This document shows positions 10,835 to 22,650 of a DNA stretch of 64,000 nt, in pieces. The DNA comes from Hyperoplus lanceolatus (Eukaryota; Chordata; Actinopteri; Uranoscopiformes; Ammodytidae). The position numbers were made by a program, and so were the translations under genes. Where the stretch lies: NCBI GenBank assembly GCA_026929865.2, contig CM049397.1, positions 4,224,001 through 4,288,000 on the forward strand, given 5' to 3'. The stretch's first letter is position 1, and each line of letters starts with the position of its first letter. A model generated the notes under the pieces. It ran no database searches and was not told where the DNA came from. It saw nothing but the letters and a program-made list of their open reading frames with translations.

Positions 10835-11235
10835 TCTCATTACCGCAACCATCCCAAACTCCAAAAACCTTAGAAAAACAAATAATTATTTGTGTTTTTG
10901 AAAATGAATTATTAACAGGCCTGTACAGAATAACATGAAACTCTAAAAAAATATTTTTTTACAAATATGTATTTTTTTAATTTTACTGATTTCTCTCATT
11001 ACCGCAACACCACCTGCAATCTACAAACAATTTTTTTTGCGATATTTCATGAATATTCAACATATTTTAAAAGTTTTCTGCAGAACTGAAATAACAAAAC
11101 TTACATGTTCTTCACATTAATTAAAAAACACAATATTAATGGTAATTAATTGATTACCCTCTAAATTAGCACCTGTTTCGGTAATGACATACATGTTTCG
11201 GTAATGAGATTGATGATTTCAGTAATGAGAATTAT
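10835..11235. promoter_or_regulatory. Subterminal repeat cluster, 3' side of Sola-like element
   Basis: Copies of CTCATTACCGCAAC occur at 10836-10849 and 10995-11008, with inverted variants TTTCGGTAATGA at about 11175-11187 and 11195-11207, and a weaker one near 11221. Arrays like this near transposon ends usually bind the transposase; that role is inferred here. Confidence 0.6.
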
Positions 11236-11358
11236 TGAGATTGTTTTTAATTCTTACATTCACAAATGAATCGAACTTTAACAAAGTAAAATGTGACATT
11301 GAAATGAATGAAAAGAAGTTCAGCTCAGCTCATAACTCATATTGTGGCTAACAACAGT

Positions 11359-13867
11359 TTAGTTAAAAACACAACATACATGAGGGAATATGTGTTTAGC
11401 CCAGATATCTGCAGCAACACTGAAATGACGTGCAGAGGATGTGATAGGCAGAGGTTCTGGGATGATGCTTTTGATGTTGTCAGGGTAGTACCACACTTTC
11501 TCTCCCTCAAATCTGATGGACGGAATGTAGAATTTGTTCTCCCCAGCAGAATTCATTGTGTCCACCTCATATTGATTATCCACAATCTGGAGAAGAAATT
11601 GGTCAAAGAAAAAGAACAAAAAGGTACAGAATAGGACACATAATTTATAATTAACATGGAGTGTTCATACCTCCAGCTAGTTTTACATACCTTTGTGATG
11701 GTGCCAGGGAAGAGTTCTGCATCATACTCTACTAGGACCCATGTTCCAACCTCTAAAATAGATTCTGGTTCAGCATTCTCCTTCCCTGACTCCACATTCT
11801 CTTCTTCTATGAAGCTGAACTCTTTCGGGAGAAAGCATCCACATGCACAGCCACAAAAGCAGGACACTTCCCGGGTCTGGATAACCCCTGGTTTTGTCGA
11901 TGTCAGCTATCAATAAGCAGGAAACAAATAGTATTTTGGGGTGAGATTCGACTCAGACATCAAACTCAGTCACACATCAATAATTTGGTTTTATAAAATG
12001 TATTCAATGTAAGTGTTAGAAGTAGCATATGAATCAATCATTAATTTAATTAAGCAAACTCATAACAATTAAACTTGATTAAGCACATCATTTTGACCTA
12101 CCTGATGAATCTTCATCGTCCCAGGCACTGTTTTTAGCAACGGAGGAACCAGTTCATTGCCTGAGTTGATCTCATCCTCCGTCACCATGTACAGCCTCAC
12201 AGAGGAATGCGCTTCTAATTGTTTATGAAGCGTGCTGGCATCTGGAATATCAGTCCCATAAGCCACAATCCTATCTGCCAGGTTCTTGAGGGCACCCCCC
12301 ACCCCATCAGGGGCTCCCTTGCCATGCGACGCCTCAGTAAAGTTCCAAGTAACATATTCAAAACCCCTCATGAATGGCACTGTTGATGCCAGGTAGAAGG
12401 CTGTTTTGTTACGATACTGCGAGGTGGGTCCATCTGAAATGAAATGTACATTCTTGACTGCTGGATGCTCCTCCTGGATGGACTTCAGTACAGGATCAAG
12501 ATGAGCCCATGTGGCAATAGCATGATGCTTCAGGCATGCTGACAGGGAAGCAAAAGACTCCACACGTCCTCCACTCAGGTATTTGACCCCAGTATGGATG
12601 GTCACCTGTTCATTCCCCCCACCAAAGTGGGTGTCTTTGACCTCCCTGTTGTACTTGCAGCTGTAGTTCTCTGTATAATCAATATGGATGACCACATCCT
12701 TCTCTGTCAAGGTCTCCTTGAGTAACTTCAGCCTCTGAAACTGGTGTTGGATGTTATAAACATGAATGGCAAACCTGTCCAGGTGTTGTTGTGTGAGATC
12801 AGCAAGTTTTTCTACTGAGGTGTTCCTCCTCTCAAGCATAGTGTTTTTTATTTCCATGTTCTCCAGTGCACCATCTTTTCCTTTCTTTGTCACTGAAATG
12901 GTCCGAGTGACCCACTCATCCCAGGAAATTATGTTTCCCTTGGTTGATGGATCAATTGCTGTTGGAAAGGTTCTCCTTTGGCACTGAATGCACCTCCTGT
13001 ACATGCACTCCATGTTGTTTGTACTGCAAACACAACACTCAACCACCTGAGCTGTAGATGCACTTGCCAGAATACCAAGTTGATGAAGTCTCTTTATCTT
13101 AAAACCAAAATTCTCATGTATCTTACATGCACAGGTTTCTCTTTGTGAGACGTTTGGTTTAATGATCCAGAAGGGATTCAGTCTGCAAAATTGAGCCCTG
13201 GACAGCTTGTGGCGTGGATGCTGACTTAAAAACTTTCTGTGGAGTCTTTCCATTGTGTCAGTAAGTGCCCTCTTTCTGAATACTTGTCCTTTCCTCCGGA
13301 CCTTCCCCTTTTTGCCATTGATGACAGTTGAATTGTCATCTTGGTGCAGGAAACGACTTACAAGCTGACCCATCAGCCGTCTCTGGCTGTTGTTGGGCAG
13401 GGTCTTGGGGTCTTTCTGTTGAGTGGCTCTCTTCTCACAGGTGCTACGGGCTGGTCCTTTTTCCTTTTTTTGCAGCCTTTTAAGTTGTTTCTTTAGATTG
13501 CGTATTTCTTTGGCCCTAATTTCCATTTTTGCTTTAGTATCCCTCAATTTTGACCTCAGTGAGGTTATTGTTGCCTTCCTTTTTCTTCCCACTTTGGGGG
13601 TGGAGGTCTGCGCTGGTGTCAGGCAGTTCAATGACAGTTGGGGGGAGCTTGGTGCTACCTGTACATCTTGTACCTGTACCTGTACCTGTACAGCATCTGG
13701 CTCATTGGTGGAGGGAGGGGTCAAATCTAATATCGCATTCAGGGTTTTCTTTGTAGCATAATGCCTTGCAGAATTTTGTCTCCATTGTTTTTTTTTTCTT
13801 TTCATGTTGTTTAGCGGTAAGATCTGCTGTTTTTTTTAACGATCCATTTTGTTTTCTTCTCTGATAC
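11359..13867 (-). CDS. DDE-type transposase gene of the Sola-like element (spliced)
   Basis: Three coding exons are supported: 13867-12102, 11906-11691 and 11586-11359, with GT donors and AG acceptors at each inner edge. The last two are 216 and 228 nt, so they keep frame. The main exon is open from an ATG at 13805 to the donor. It encodes a basic coiled-coil region (about residues 75-115), a zinc-binding region with ETCACKIHENFG and CMYRRCIQC, then a DDE-like core: VVIHIDYTENYSCKY (first Asp), VHFISDGPTSQYRNK (second Asp) and NFTEASHGKGAPDGVGG (Glu). The second exon has the cysteine-rich CFCGCACGCF and a Tudor-like VGTWVLVEYDAELFPGT; the third has PSIRFEGEKVWYY. A decayed relative at 47764-49957 has the same exon order. 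The frame is open over all three exons; the first exon is uncertain. Confidence 0.75.
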
Positions 13868-13929
13868 CTGAAATAAGTGCAATACATATTATCAGAATGT
13901 AGTTTGCCTCTACAATAGCTACAATCTAA

Positions 13930-14150
13930 TGAGTGAGTGAATGAACGAGTGAGTGAGTGAGTGAGTGAGTGAGTGAGTGAGTGAGTGCTTAAGTCTTGAG
14001 TGAATGAATGAGTGAGCGAGTGAGTGCTTAAGGCTTGAGTGAGTGAACAAGTGAGTACTTAAGGCTTGAGTGAGTGAACAAGTGAATGCTTAAGGCTTGA
14101 GTGAATGTGAGCAAGTGAGTGAGTGCTTTAGGCTTGAGTGAGTAAGTGAT
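13930..14150 (+). repeat. (GAGT)n array with higher-order unit
   Basis: A GAGT-type microsatellite passes into a longer repeat with CTTAAGGCTTGAGTGAGTGA repeated four to five times. It lies in the 5' intron/leader region of the Sola-like transposase gene. Confidence 0.8.
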
Positions 14151-14614
14151 TATGTGTAATAACCAATGACACTCAATTCAACAAAGCTAACATGTCATAT
14201 GTTAGGTAATGTAACAACAGTTACACATGATGAGGACCTGCTTAATGACTTTTCTGACACCTGTACTCCTGTACTCTAGCATTTGCTGCAGCTTTCTTTT
14301 TTGCACTAGCTTTAACCCTGCAGTACATAAACAAAAGAAATCATGTTAATATTTTAATCAATTCAATGGTAGTCCTATAGGTGGTGTTAAAGGCACTAAA
14401 CTAGCTAGCTGAAATGGCACTTGCAGATTTTGTTTGCCATTTGGTAGAAATTAGCACGTGTGCCACTTCTGACCTTCTATACAGTCAGTGTAATAATCAC
14501 AGACCTATACCTATAGACTTGTAGGCGGTGCTACATGCTCCTACAATATCAAAATAAAATAAAATATATCTTATCTTGAAATAAAATAAGGTAAAACAAC
14601 TGAAAAAGGGTTAA

Positions 14615-15251
14615 TTCTCATTACCGCAACAGCAATTCTCATTACCGCAACAGGCATGATAGTGTAGCGGTATATGAGATGTGTGTTGCGGAGGATGAGA
14701 GGAGCTAGCATGTTTCGCTAACAGTAGTCAAGCTATTATGACTCGGCAAAAAAAATGACTAGGTTCATGTTAAGAACTTATATACCTTTATATTGATCAA
14801 ATATTGATAATCAAAGCTTTTTTCAAACAAGTAATATCTCACGTTGCGGTAATGAGAATCAATTTTGTCGTGTACAGGGGTTGGAGAAGGAAATTCTGAT
14901 TTTAAAGTGTGAAAAACTGAAGAGAGCAAGCTTACCTCGTATCCATCTTGTAGCTTCTGTTCCTTGTGATGCATCTTGGGAAAATAAAACTTTATCGAAA
15001 GAATCCTGCAGTCTTTACAGGAACGTGAAAAATGTTGCGGAGGATGAGAAATGACTTGACGGACACTGTGTTTTTACGCAAAAAAATTGAATTTTGAGAA
15101 TGAAACATTAGTATGCATTATGTTTTACCTTGCTACAAGACATAATTAATGATATTGATTTTGTTTTAGTGAAAATGTTTATGTTTATTCCACCTAAAAT
15201 GCAATCAAAGATCCATTGAAATGAATATGGATGCATTGCGGTAATGAGAAT
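14615..15251. promoter_or_regulatory. Subterminal repeat cluster, 5' side of Sola-like element
   Basis: Two direct copies of CTCATTACCGCAAC lie at about 14617-14630 and 14638-14651, and inverted copies TTGCGGTAATGAGAAT at about 14844-14859 and 15236-15251. Variants with GTTGCGGAGGATGAGA occur near 14685 and 15034. The same motif clusters at the other end of the element. Confidence 0.65.
14936..14974 (-). other. Possible first coding exon of the Sola-like transposase
   Basis: On the minus strand an ATG at 14974 starts 13 codons that end exactly at a GTAAGC donor. The next acceptor (TTATTTCAG before 13867) would join it to the main exon, but the direct join hits a stop within about 20 codons unless an indel in the A-run near 13790 is assumed. 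It may therefore be a decayed or untranslated exon. Confidence 0.35.
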
Positions 15252-15435
15252 TTCAGTTCAAAATGTATTAAAATTCAATATTAATGTCTTTATTTGTGTA
15301 AATCACACACTGTACAAGAAAGAGCACAACATTATCTTTAATATTATGTTTTTTTTTATCTTACTAAATTGTGATTTTTATTTTGAAAAGATCACGGCCG
15401 TGGTATATTAGTGGTTTCATGAGAATGACCCAAGT

Positions 15436-15830
15436 GTGTAAGGCCGGGGGAGGTAGGGGGTCGTCTGGTTCTCCTTGGAGCGAGGTGGTTGCCCGTCTTC
15501 TTCTTCGTCGTTACTGGTTCCGCTGATGTCATCTGGTCCATGCTGATGGGCTGTAGTCCTGTCGTAGCTGCCTCTTGATCCGTCGGGCTGTAGCTGGCAG
15601 CGATCTGTTTGCAGTGACAGGCATGGAACCAGGTGGTCCGTTCTGCAACCTTCATGTCCGTCATGGTGGTGAGGAGGATTTGAAAGGGTCCCGTCCAGCG
15701 CTTGCTTCGCCAGAACCTCCGTCTGGGAGCCATGACCACAAACCAATCCCCGGGTGGTGGCTAGTCGTGGTAGTGCCCCTTCACCAGTCTGTGGAGAGCA
15801 GAAAGAGAAAACGGGGAGTGAAACAGTGAC
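15436..15830 (-). pseudogene. Endogenous retrovirus integrase C-terminal fragment
   Basis: The minus-strand frame between about 15770 and 15436 encodes PGDWFVV, then WTGPFQILLTT and VAERTTWFHACHCK, which is the C-terminal DNA-binding domain of a gammaretrovirus-type integrase. In such elements the envelope frame overlaps the end of integrase, and here the envelope-like remnant does continue on the far side of the inserted transposon. The zinc-binding and catalytic core domains of integrase are missing upstream. At about 15790-15800 the minus strand has a pyrimidine-rich tract ending in CCACAG that could be a splice acceptor, but this is unproven. Confidence 0.65.
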
Positions 15831-17026
15831 AGTGGCAGTGACAGCAGGCTAGCATAGAAAGGTAGTTATTTTGGCTTGTCTGGCGTAGAAAGTTGAAGGA
15901 ATATGAGTCAAGGCACATAAACAAGAGTAAATAGGGAAAGAAATTAACACTTCACAGCAGAAAGTCAAAGCCATAAATAACAACAATGTTGACTTGTCAA
16001 ATAAACAAAGTGATCTTACCTTTACCTTACTCGGTACTTTTGAAACGGTTCCGGTGCTTAAACGGTACTTTAAAGCCTCAAATTGCACACACTTTGTCAA
16101 AAAATAATGCCCTTTTATATCCAGTGCCAAATTTAACACAATTAACTTTAACAATATAATTACAAGTAACTTACAAATAAACAATTTTAAAATTTGAATA
16201 AAATTAAATTCACACAATTTACATACTATCTAATGCAACAATACTGTTTCAAACAATATAATAATGGAGATTAATGTGGAGACTACCAGGTAATCTAATC
16301 TCCATCTTAAAACTTTAGCTAAAAGTAAGATAAGAAAGAGTCCTTGTGACCTGAACAATACAACACCTTAAAAATTTAAATAGATACACCCATATGAAAT
16401 TAAATTCAGTATTGGATTAACAGTAAGGGAATAAGTACACCCAATGAGAACCACAGACTGAAAACAGTCAAGGAAGAGTGTTCGCCTTTTGGAATATTAA
16501 CAGTGCTCATCTGCATTTAACTTGAAACAAAATTCAACTCACATAAAAAACACAAAGAAGTCTTCTGTAAAGATAAGACCACAACTATTAAAGTTGTCAA
16601 ATTAAACATTTTTGTGCAGAAAAATTGTCATGTTTGCCTTCTCAGGATGGATACGAGATATTTAATGTACATGCTGTTCTAATGTGCAGCGCACTGTTTA
16701 TTATTAATATAACAGCCCGTCATCAGACCCATGTGAGTAGTGGTGTAAGTAACGTGATTCTGTAGTGGGAGCATTAATGGGTTTCACAAAGCTTACTGTA
16801 CCCCTGAAATATTCAATAAACACGTTATAAAGCAGCATCAAAATATGCTCCCAATATTCCTACAGTACATTGGATGAGTAGTGGTGTAAAATAACGTGAT
16901 TCTGTACTGGGAGCATCGTTTGATAGAGTTAATGGGTCTACAGATCAAATACGCTACCAATGACGTAAGGTAGCATTTTCTGATAGGTAGCAAAATCTGA
17001 CAAGGGAGCAGAAAATGTCAGAACAC
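15831..17026. other. AT-rich region, no gene seen
   Basis: No coding domain was recognised. The segment near 16695 (CACTGTTTATTATTAATATA) recurs near 29335, and GTGATTCTGTAGTGGGAGCAT at about 16758 recurs in variant form near 16900, so this is repeat-derived DNA. Confidence 0.4.
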
Positions 17027-17597
17027 CGGCCTCCGATGGCGGGAGGAATCTTCGTTTATCACTATATTACTTTACAATGACGGGGTGTAATTTAAAGATT
17101 ATATATAGAGAATCATCGGGGATAAGTAACTTATACTTCCATGGTCGATAAACAATGCAACTGTGCTCATCCCGCTTAGCTTAATGCACGGACATATTAT
17201 AACGTTTTGAAGGCTGCAACAGATGGATCCTTTGCGGCCCAACATATCCCAAGATTCATTGCGTTTTTTTCCAGAGATGGCATAAAATAAAATAAAAAAT
17301 AACAAAACAGCAACGTGTTGCTCCATCTTCTTAACGTTTATCTTCCTTTCTTTTTTTCTTGTACTTTTTTTTTCTTTTCGTCTGGTAGGCAACTTCTTTT
17401 TATTTTTTCCTCCGTTGACAAGGATATTTCCGTTGTTAGCAATCAGGGTTGCTAGGCAGCACAGGAGCGGCGAGTCGTCACGCAAGGTTGTTGCTTGTTA
17501 CGCAAACCGGAAATGCTTGTATAAGGAGACCTGCGGAGACCGTTTCGTTTAACAACGCTCGTTCGGCCTTCACAGGCTATAGCCTTCATAGACCGGT
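17027..17597. repeat. Dispersed repeat, short copy
   Basis: It starts CGGCCTCCGATGGCGGGAGG and ends near TATAGCCTTCATAGACCGG. A second copy at 27107-28033 matches along its whole length but has about 350 extra bases inside. The copy is probably a non-autonomous DNA element with an internal deletion. Short open frames in it are not conserved as proteins between the copies. Confidence 0.7.
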
Positions 17598-18122
17598 CTC
17601 TGTAATGGGATACAGCAACTGTGGTGAGAATCAAGCAAGTCACAAGTCAAGTCATACAAAAATCATATGATGTAACCCAGTTTCTACATTTAAAAGACCT
17701 GCATTCCACAGTTCTCTTCTTCATACCGTCATCGACAACATCATCCTTGAACTACAATTGAATTATTCTTGGTCTGACCGAGGGGTCTTCAACTAAAATT
17801 GAAATGGTTCCAGTTGACAACATTACAGCAAAGGTCCGAATCTCATAATGTCTGCATCCAATAGCGAGCCCTTATCACATATGATCAACACCGCACATTT
17901 CCTTTTCTTTCAACCACATTTAGGCTACTTTCAATTTCCAAGTAGCTTACTTTTAACATGGAAAACAAGAAAGGCAAATAGTAACAGATAGGCCTATACT
18001 TGCACAAAACAGACACTTAATGCCCATAATGCATTTAAAATAAAACAGGGCAATGATCTGCGCTATGGCAAAAATAACGGGCAACTGTCATAACGGGCAG
18101 TTTGCTGTGCTATCCGTGCGGG
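17598..18122. other. Intergenic, no gene seen
   Basis: A run of AAGTC-type motifs near 17630-17655 resembles the array at 19210-19310. Nothing else was recognised. Confidence 0.35.
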
Positions 18123-18130
18123 GGCGCCGG

Positions 18131-18750
18131 CAGTGTTGCCAACTCTTCAGTAAGGAACGTAGCTATTGGCTGTCCAAAAAGTCGATAGAAGTCGCCAGAT
18201 GATGTCATCGCCTAATTTGCACATTTGTAGATGACGTCATTGCCTAATTTGCATATTTGTAGACAGGAGTTTTATACAGTAATATTTGAATAGATGAGGT
18301 TCTAGTGTTATGAACGTGACAATCGCATATACAACCAACGTGGTAATGTTAAGTCTAGCAGTAATCATACATGCTCATGGTTTAAAAAAGCACTGCATAA
18401 CATTTTGAATTGCACTACTCGTAGACTGTAGAAGAGGTGGGAAAAGCTGCTAACTGCTAATAGTGATGCTAACGGAACACGAGCGGAGCGGTGTATCTCC
18501 TGCTCTGACCGCAGCTGGGAGGGGCTGCTGCGCTAGGAACGGGCCGTCTGTCAGTGCTCTGTGACGGGCCGGGAGGCTCCCGCTGCTCGTTGAGAAGCGT
18601 TAAAAGTGATACTTGCTTCGGCGAAAAAGTCACCAATTACACCAGAAAAAAAGCTAGATTTGTCGCTTGTCGCCGTTTTGAAAAAAAAGTCACCAGGGGG
18701 GCTGAAAAGTCGCTAAATATAGCGACAAAATCGTTAAGTTGGCAACACTG
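18131..18750. mobile_element. Non-autonomous hAT element, copy A, with 8-bp TSD
   Basis: The 620-bp element has terminal inverted repeats CAGTGTTGCCAACT and AGTTGGCAACACTG and an exact 8-bp duplication GGCGCCGG (18123-18130 and 18751-18758). Copy B at 41744-42324 is the same family in inverted orientation. No transposase is encoded; the open frame 18554-18811 has no known domain. Confidence 0.92.
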
Positions 18751-18758
18751 GGCGCCGG

Positions 18759-20130
18759 CTGAGAGCTGTCCGAAGGAGCCGGTGAACGTGGAAGGTCGAA
18801 CTGCATCATAAAGGCCTAGGCTAAATCATAACCGCTGTTTAGTCTCACAGAAATACTTTTATAAAGCCTACAGTCCGTGGAGGTAGGGCGCTCGATAAGG
18901 AAGCGTGCGTTATCAAGGCAGCAGTGCTGCAGGAAACGCTTGTTAATTTCGTTCTCTTTTACAAGACTTCCCGGGGCCGTTACAACGTGAAAAGGGAAGG
19001 GAAGGAGACGCTACATATTTACTGTGATTGGGTTATGAGCGTGTGGGAGGCTCACGTGAATTATTCTTGGTCTAGCAGCCTCCATTACTGCTGCTCCTGT
19101 GTTGACCGGCTGACGCTGTTTGTCTGTGCAGCGCACTGCGTGCATTGCACTGTAAAATCACTGATCATGTTTAAAAATAAAACATAATTTCTACGTAATC
19201 TAACTTTTAAAAATTCAAGTCATTTTGAGTCTTCTGTCCCAAGTCTAAGTCAAGTCTCAAGTCAAGTCGAGTCTTTAATCAGTGTTCGTCAAGCAAGTCT
19301 CAAGTCATATGACTGGAGTCCCCCATGTCTGCATTATGGTAATGTAAAAGTTTGATTGAGGTGGCATCAACCTAAATACAAATGTTACGAACAAATAAGG
19401 TATAGGCGTTTTCCCCCAAAGTTTTCCTCAAAGTTCTGTCAGCAATGACACCAAGGGTGCTGTATTTGGTATCTTTTGTTTCAGTAAAATGACACCTACA
19501 TTAACTGCCAATTTGTACTTGACTTTGATATATTTGAACATTATGTACCCAAAACAAAAAAATACAAAATGATAGCCTAATATTTTCACATTGTATTCAT
19601 ATAGGCCTAGGTGTATAAAATATATATAGGCCTAGGTAGACCTATAAAATAAAACATATACAGTATATGGAAATAAATGACATTTATAAAGTAAAGATTA
19701 TTACTGTTTACTGTGCCGCACGTTATGTAGGCTGGCTGCTGCTGTGTGTAGTCTACATAGTCACTCTTTGACTCTAAGGATGAACTGTCCTCCCTCTTCA
19801 TGTCAAAGAACAAGCTTATAGCTTGAGTCATGTTCAAAGTAAACAAAATATTACTAAAATATTCTCAGTAGTCTATCTTCAAAACTCTGAGTACTCTCAA
19901 TCTTCCACCGTGTGTCTGTCACTTTTGTTTGCAAGCAGCCTCGTCTCTCTTGCATTAGTCTGGCTTCCCTGGTTTTGCCAGCATCCATCAGCGCGTCCGT
20001 TGACTCTCCCTCTTCCTGTTGCTGGCTTCCCCATATTGAGCTCCGACTCGGAAACAATTCGCTCACAGCCAACCTGTGTGTGTCTGACTGTCAGGGCAGT
20101 GCTGCTCTCCCACACACACACTCACACTGT
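18759..20130. other. Intergenic, with AAGTC-rich tract
   Basis: At about 19210-19310 there is a tract of TCAAGTC/AAGTCTCAAGTC repeats of the kind seen in fish hAT-type MITEs. No gene was identified; open frames on both strands are short and without domains. Confidence 0.35.
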
Positions 20131-20535
20131 TATGCCGAATCGCATACTTTCTACTATATAGTATGTAGAAAAAAGATTTAGGATGTCCCGATTCTTGTGG
20201 CCAGATTTAGGATGGTTAGAAGTACTCGGATGTCCTACTTCATGCGGCCAAGATTGTTAGTGTTGAAAACTGCATCCTATTTGGGCGATTCTGACCCACA
20301 ATCCATTGCTCACGTGAAGTGACGTCACATCGACGAAGCCTCCATATGAAAACAAACGGGGATGCGACGGATATAAAAAGCAAGAGGCAAAATCAAGGCG
20401 CAATGTTATGATGAAATAAGAGAGTAAAGTATGTCCCAATAGTATGCCTACAGCATCCTAAATAGATTATTTTTATCGTCAGATGTAGTATGTAGAATAG
20501 AAAAAATAAAGAGTATGCGATTCGGAACGCAACCA
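20131..20535. mobile_element. Possible MITE with inverted ends
   Basis: ATGCCGAATCGCATACTTTC at about 20131 and GAGTATGCGATTCGG ending near 20525 are inverted relatives of each other, and ACTACATA/TAGTATGT motifs recur inside. A target duplication could not be defined. Confidence 0.5.
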
Positions 20536-22650
20536 AAGTGTGGAGATACGCTGAGGCGCAACCTATTAGCTTAGCCTAGCCACTTCATTGTACAACTTCC
20601 CCCGGGCAGAAATACCCTCATAAACTCTGGAAAATGAAGCGCAGGGGTTTGGATTGAGCAGTGGACCTTATAACCAGCTAGCTTAAGATCCGCCTGTCCT
20701 TTTCTTTGGTGATTTACAGGACAACCGTTGATAATGTCACCAGAGATAACACTGCGTGACTAGTTCATTCCCATTAAGTTATCCCGTGAGCTCCTCGGTG
20801 TTAAAGTGTATGGTGTCTTGACATGCTGGTGAGAAAGCAACACACTATGTTTATTCCATTTGTCTTTAAAGGTGCGAACACACTACCCGTGTTACCCGCG
20901 TATGCTTTACGTGCGTAACGCAGCTAAAATGTTGCTTGATCATTTTGTGTCAAATGGTTCTACGCGCGTAGCGTGCCTAGTCTCCCTCCCAATAATGTAT
21001 TTCCCCTAATCAACCATGGCTGCGATCAGACCCGACCCGACACAACAGCGTGCATGTCCGCACTAACACAACAACAACACGGCCAACAACTGTGCCAAAA
21101 CACAAACTGAATAGCACAAATAGCCTAGCATTAAAACAGCATTGCATATTCACGGCAGCTACATAACAAACACAGTTACAGCAGCATCGGTGCACGGCGC
21201 AACAACATAAAGGCAAGTAGCCAACATTACCCTACCTGGCTGTGACAGGGGACCGTGGCGGGCGTAGATCAACACCGGTGCTTCGCTGTACTCGTCATGA
21301 AAGTCCCCCGGACATGGCCGTCATGTTTGGGTTCATAATATGAGGCACTAGCCGCCTGCACACAACAGGGTGAGTGAACTAATGCTTTACGGCGCTAACT
21401 TGGTTCATCGGCTAAAGCACAGCCGCACATATTCACTTATTTCTCTGACAGCCTCTGGACGTGAAGACGTTCCATCAAAATATTTCCCCCCGGCACTATT
21501 TTGCACACACACCGCTGCTGCTTCCCGGGCTGAGCCCCGCCCGAGGTGATTGTGATTTGTTTAAAGAAATAAAAACAGGTCAGCCCAGTTTCCCCCAGGA
21601 TAGACCAGGCCCCCAGGACTGTGCCTTTTCCGAGCAGCCAGCATGGACAGGTGGCCACGCCTGGTATTACACTGTCTGGGACGGGTCCGGAAAACTAAAT
21701 GGAGATCATAGGGTGCCGACCCCATTCATTCCCAATTAAACTTATGGGAATGAATGGGGAAATGCGTAACTTTGATGTTCATATTGGTGGGGACACATTT
21801 TGGCGAAACGCCCTCGCCCCAGACCCAGCATCCAACCGCTCACTAGTTTATTAACCAAACCAGTGTTATCAGGTATCTATGTACAGTTTAGTCAAGAGTT
21901 GAGCGGCTATCAATCGTTTTGCACTAAAAAAACTTATAATATTCTTACATCCTTGGCTGCTTATGTTTCACAGTAGGGCTGTCCCAGACTCGGAATTTCA
22001 GTTTACGTGTGAACCGGGGAGTTGGAGCGCAGCTGAAGCGAGAGCGTGCCCGAGCCTCGGCGAGTCGGTGAGAGAGAAACAACACAGAGCCGGTGACGGC
22101 TGCGGAGAATGGTGATTTGCGCGAGTAAAAAAGACAAGATGCTTGCGGTCTACGGGGGCTTAATTGTTTCCAAGGCGACCTATCTTTACTACAGCAAATA
22201 GCAGAATCAATAGGCATATGGTGCGCAATTTGCACAGCGCAAACGTACATCTGCTTTGGTTTTTTCTTTTGCCATTTCCTCTTTAGTTTTGACCACTCTT
22301 CTTCTATGGCATTTGACGTGACGTGACACATTACCGCAACCTATTGCCCTGGCATGATAACGTCAGTGTTTTGCTCTTATTTTCTCTTTAATTATAATGT
22401 AGCCTGTCGGCATCGAATAACCTGCATATCAAATAAAAAGCAAAGACTTCGCTTTGCATGGCCGGTGGTCCAGACAGACCTTATTTTTCAACGATGCTTG
22501 ATTAGACTAGGCCAAACTACAAGACCTTGTACTATAAAAAAGGCAAGCTAAACTATTACAAGATCCACTCTTTGGTGACATTCTGGATTTGCTGAATCCA
22601 AGCCAAGCACATTTAAGAGTAAACGAAGCAGCTTTGCTACCACAGTAGAA
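20536..22650. other. Intergenic, no gene recognised
   Basis: No coding domain or RNA gene was recognised. CATTCATTCCCAATTAAACT near 21722 is followed by an inverted GGGAATGAATGGGG, a small hairpin. A single CATTACCGCAAC at 22329-22340 matches the Sola-like subterminal motif but stands alone. Confidence 0.35.

Larger units (their letters stand above)
10646..15431 (-). mobile_element. DNA transposon with 4-bp TSD and multi-exon DDE gene (Sola-like)
   Basis: The ends are inverted repeats: GGGTCATTCTCATGAAA at 10646 and TTTCATGAGAATGACCC ending at 15431. A 4-bp duplication AAGT flanks both sides (10642-10645 and 15432-15435). The element sits inside a retroviral remnant whose reading direction continues on both flanks, which independently supports these boundaries. 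It encodes a spliced minus-strand transposase gene and carries copies of CTCATTACCGCAAC in the subterminal regions of both ends. A 4-bp duplication is typical of Sola transposons; the family name is inference. At 4786 bp it looks structurally complete. Confidence 0.8.

Noticed and set aside
13423..13761. Plus-strand frames opposite the Sola-like transposase
   Set aside because: Antisense to an exon with a clear coiled coil and no domain of their own.
18554..18811. 85-residue open frame inside the hAT MITE copy A
   Set aside because: It lies in a non-autonomous element, has no domain and is interrupted in copy B.
22329..22340. CATTACCGCAAC as a third Sola-like element end
   Set aside because: A single copy, with no inverted terminal repeat, no TSD and no transposase nearby.
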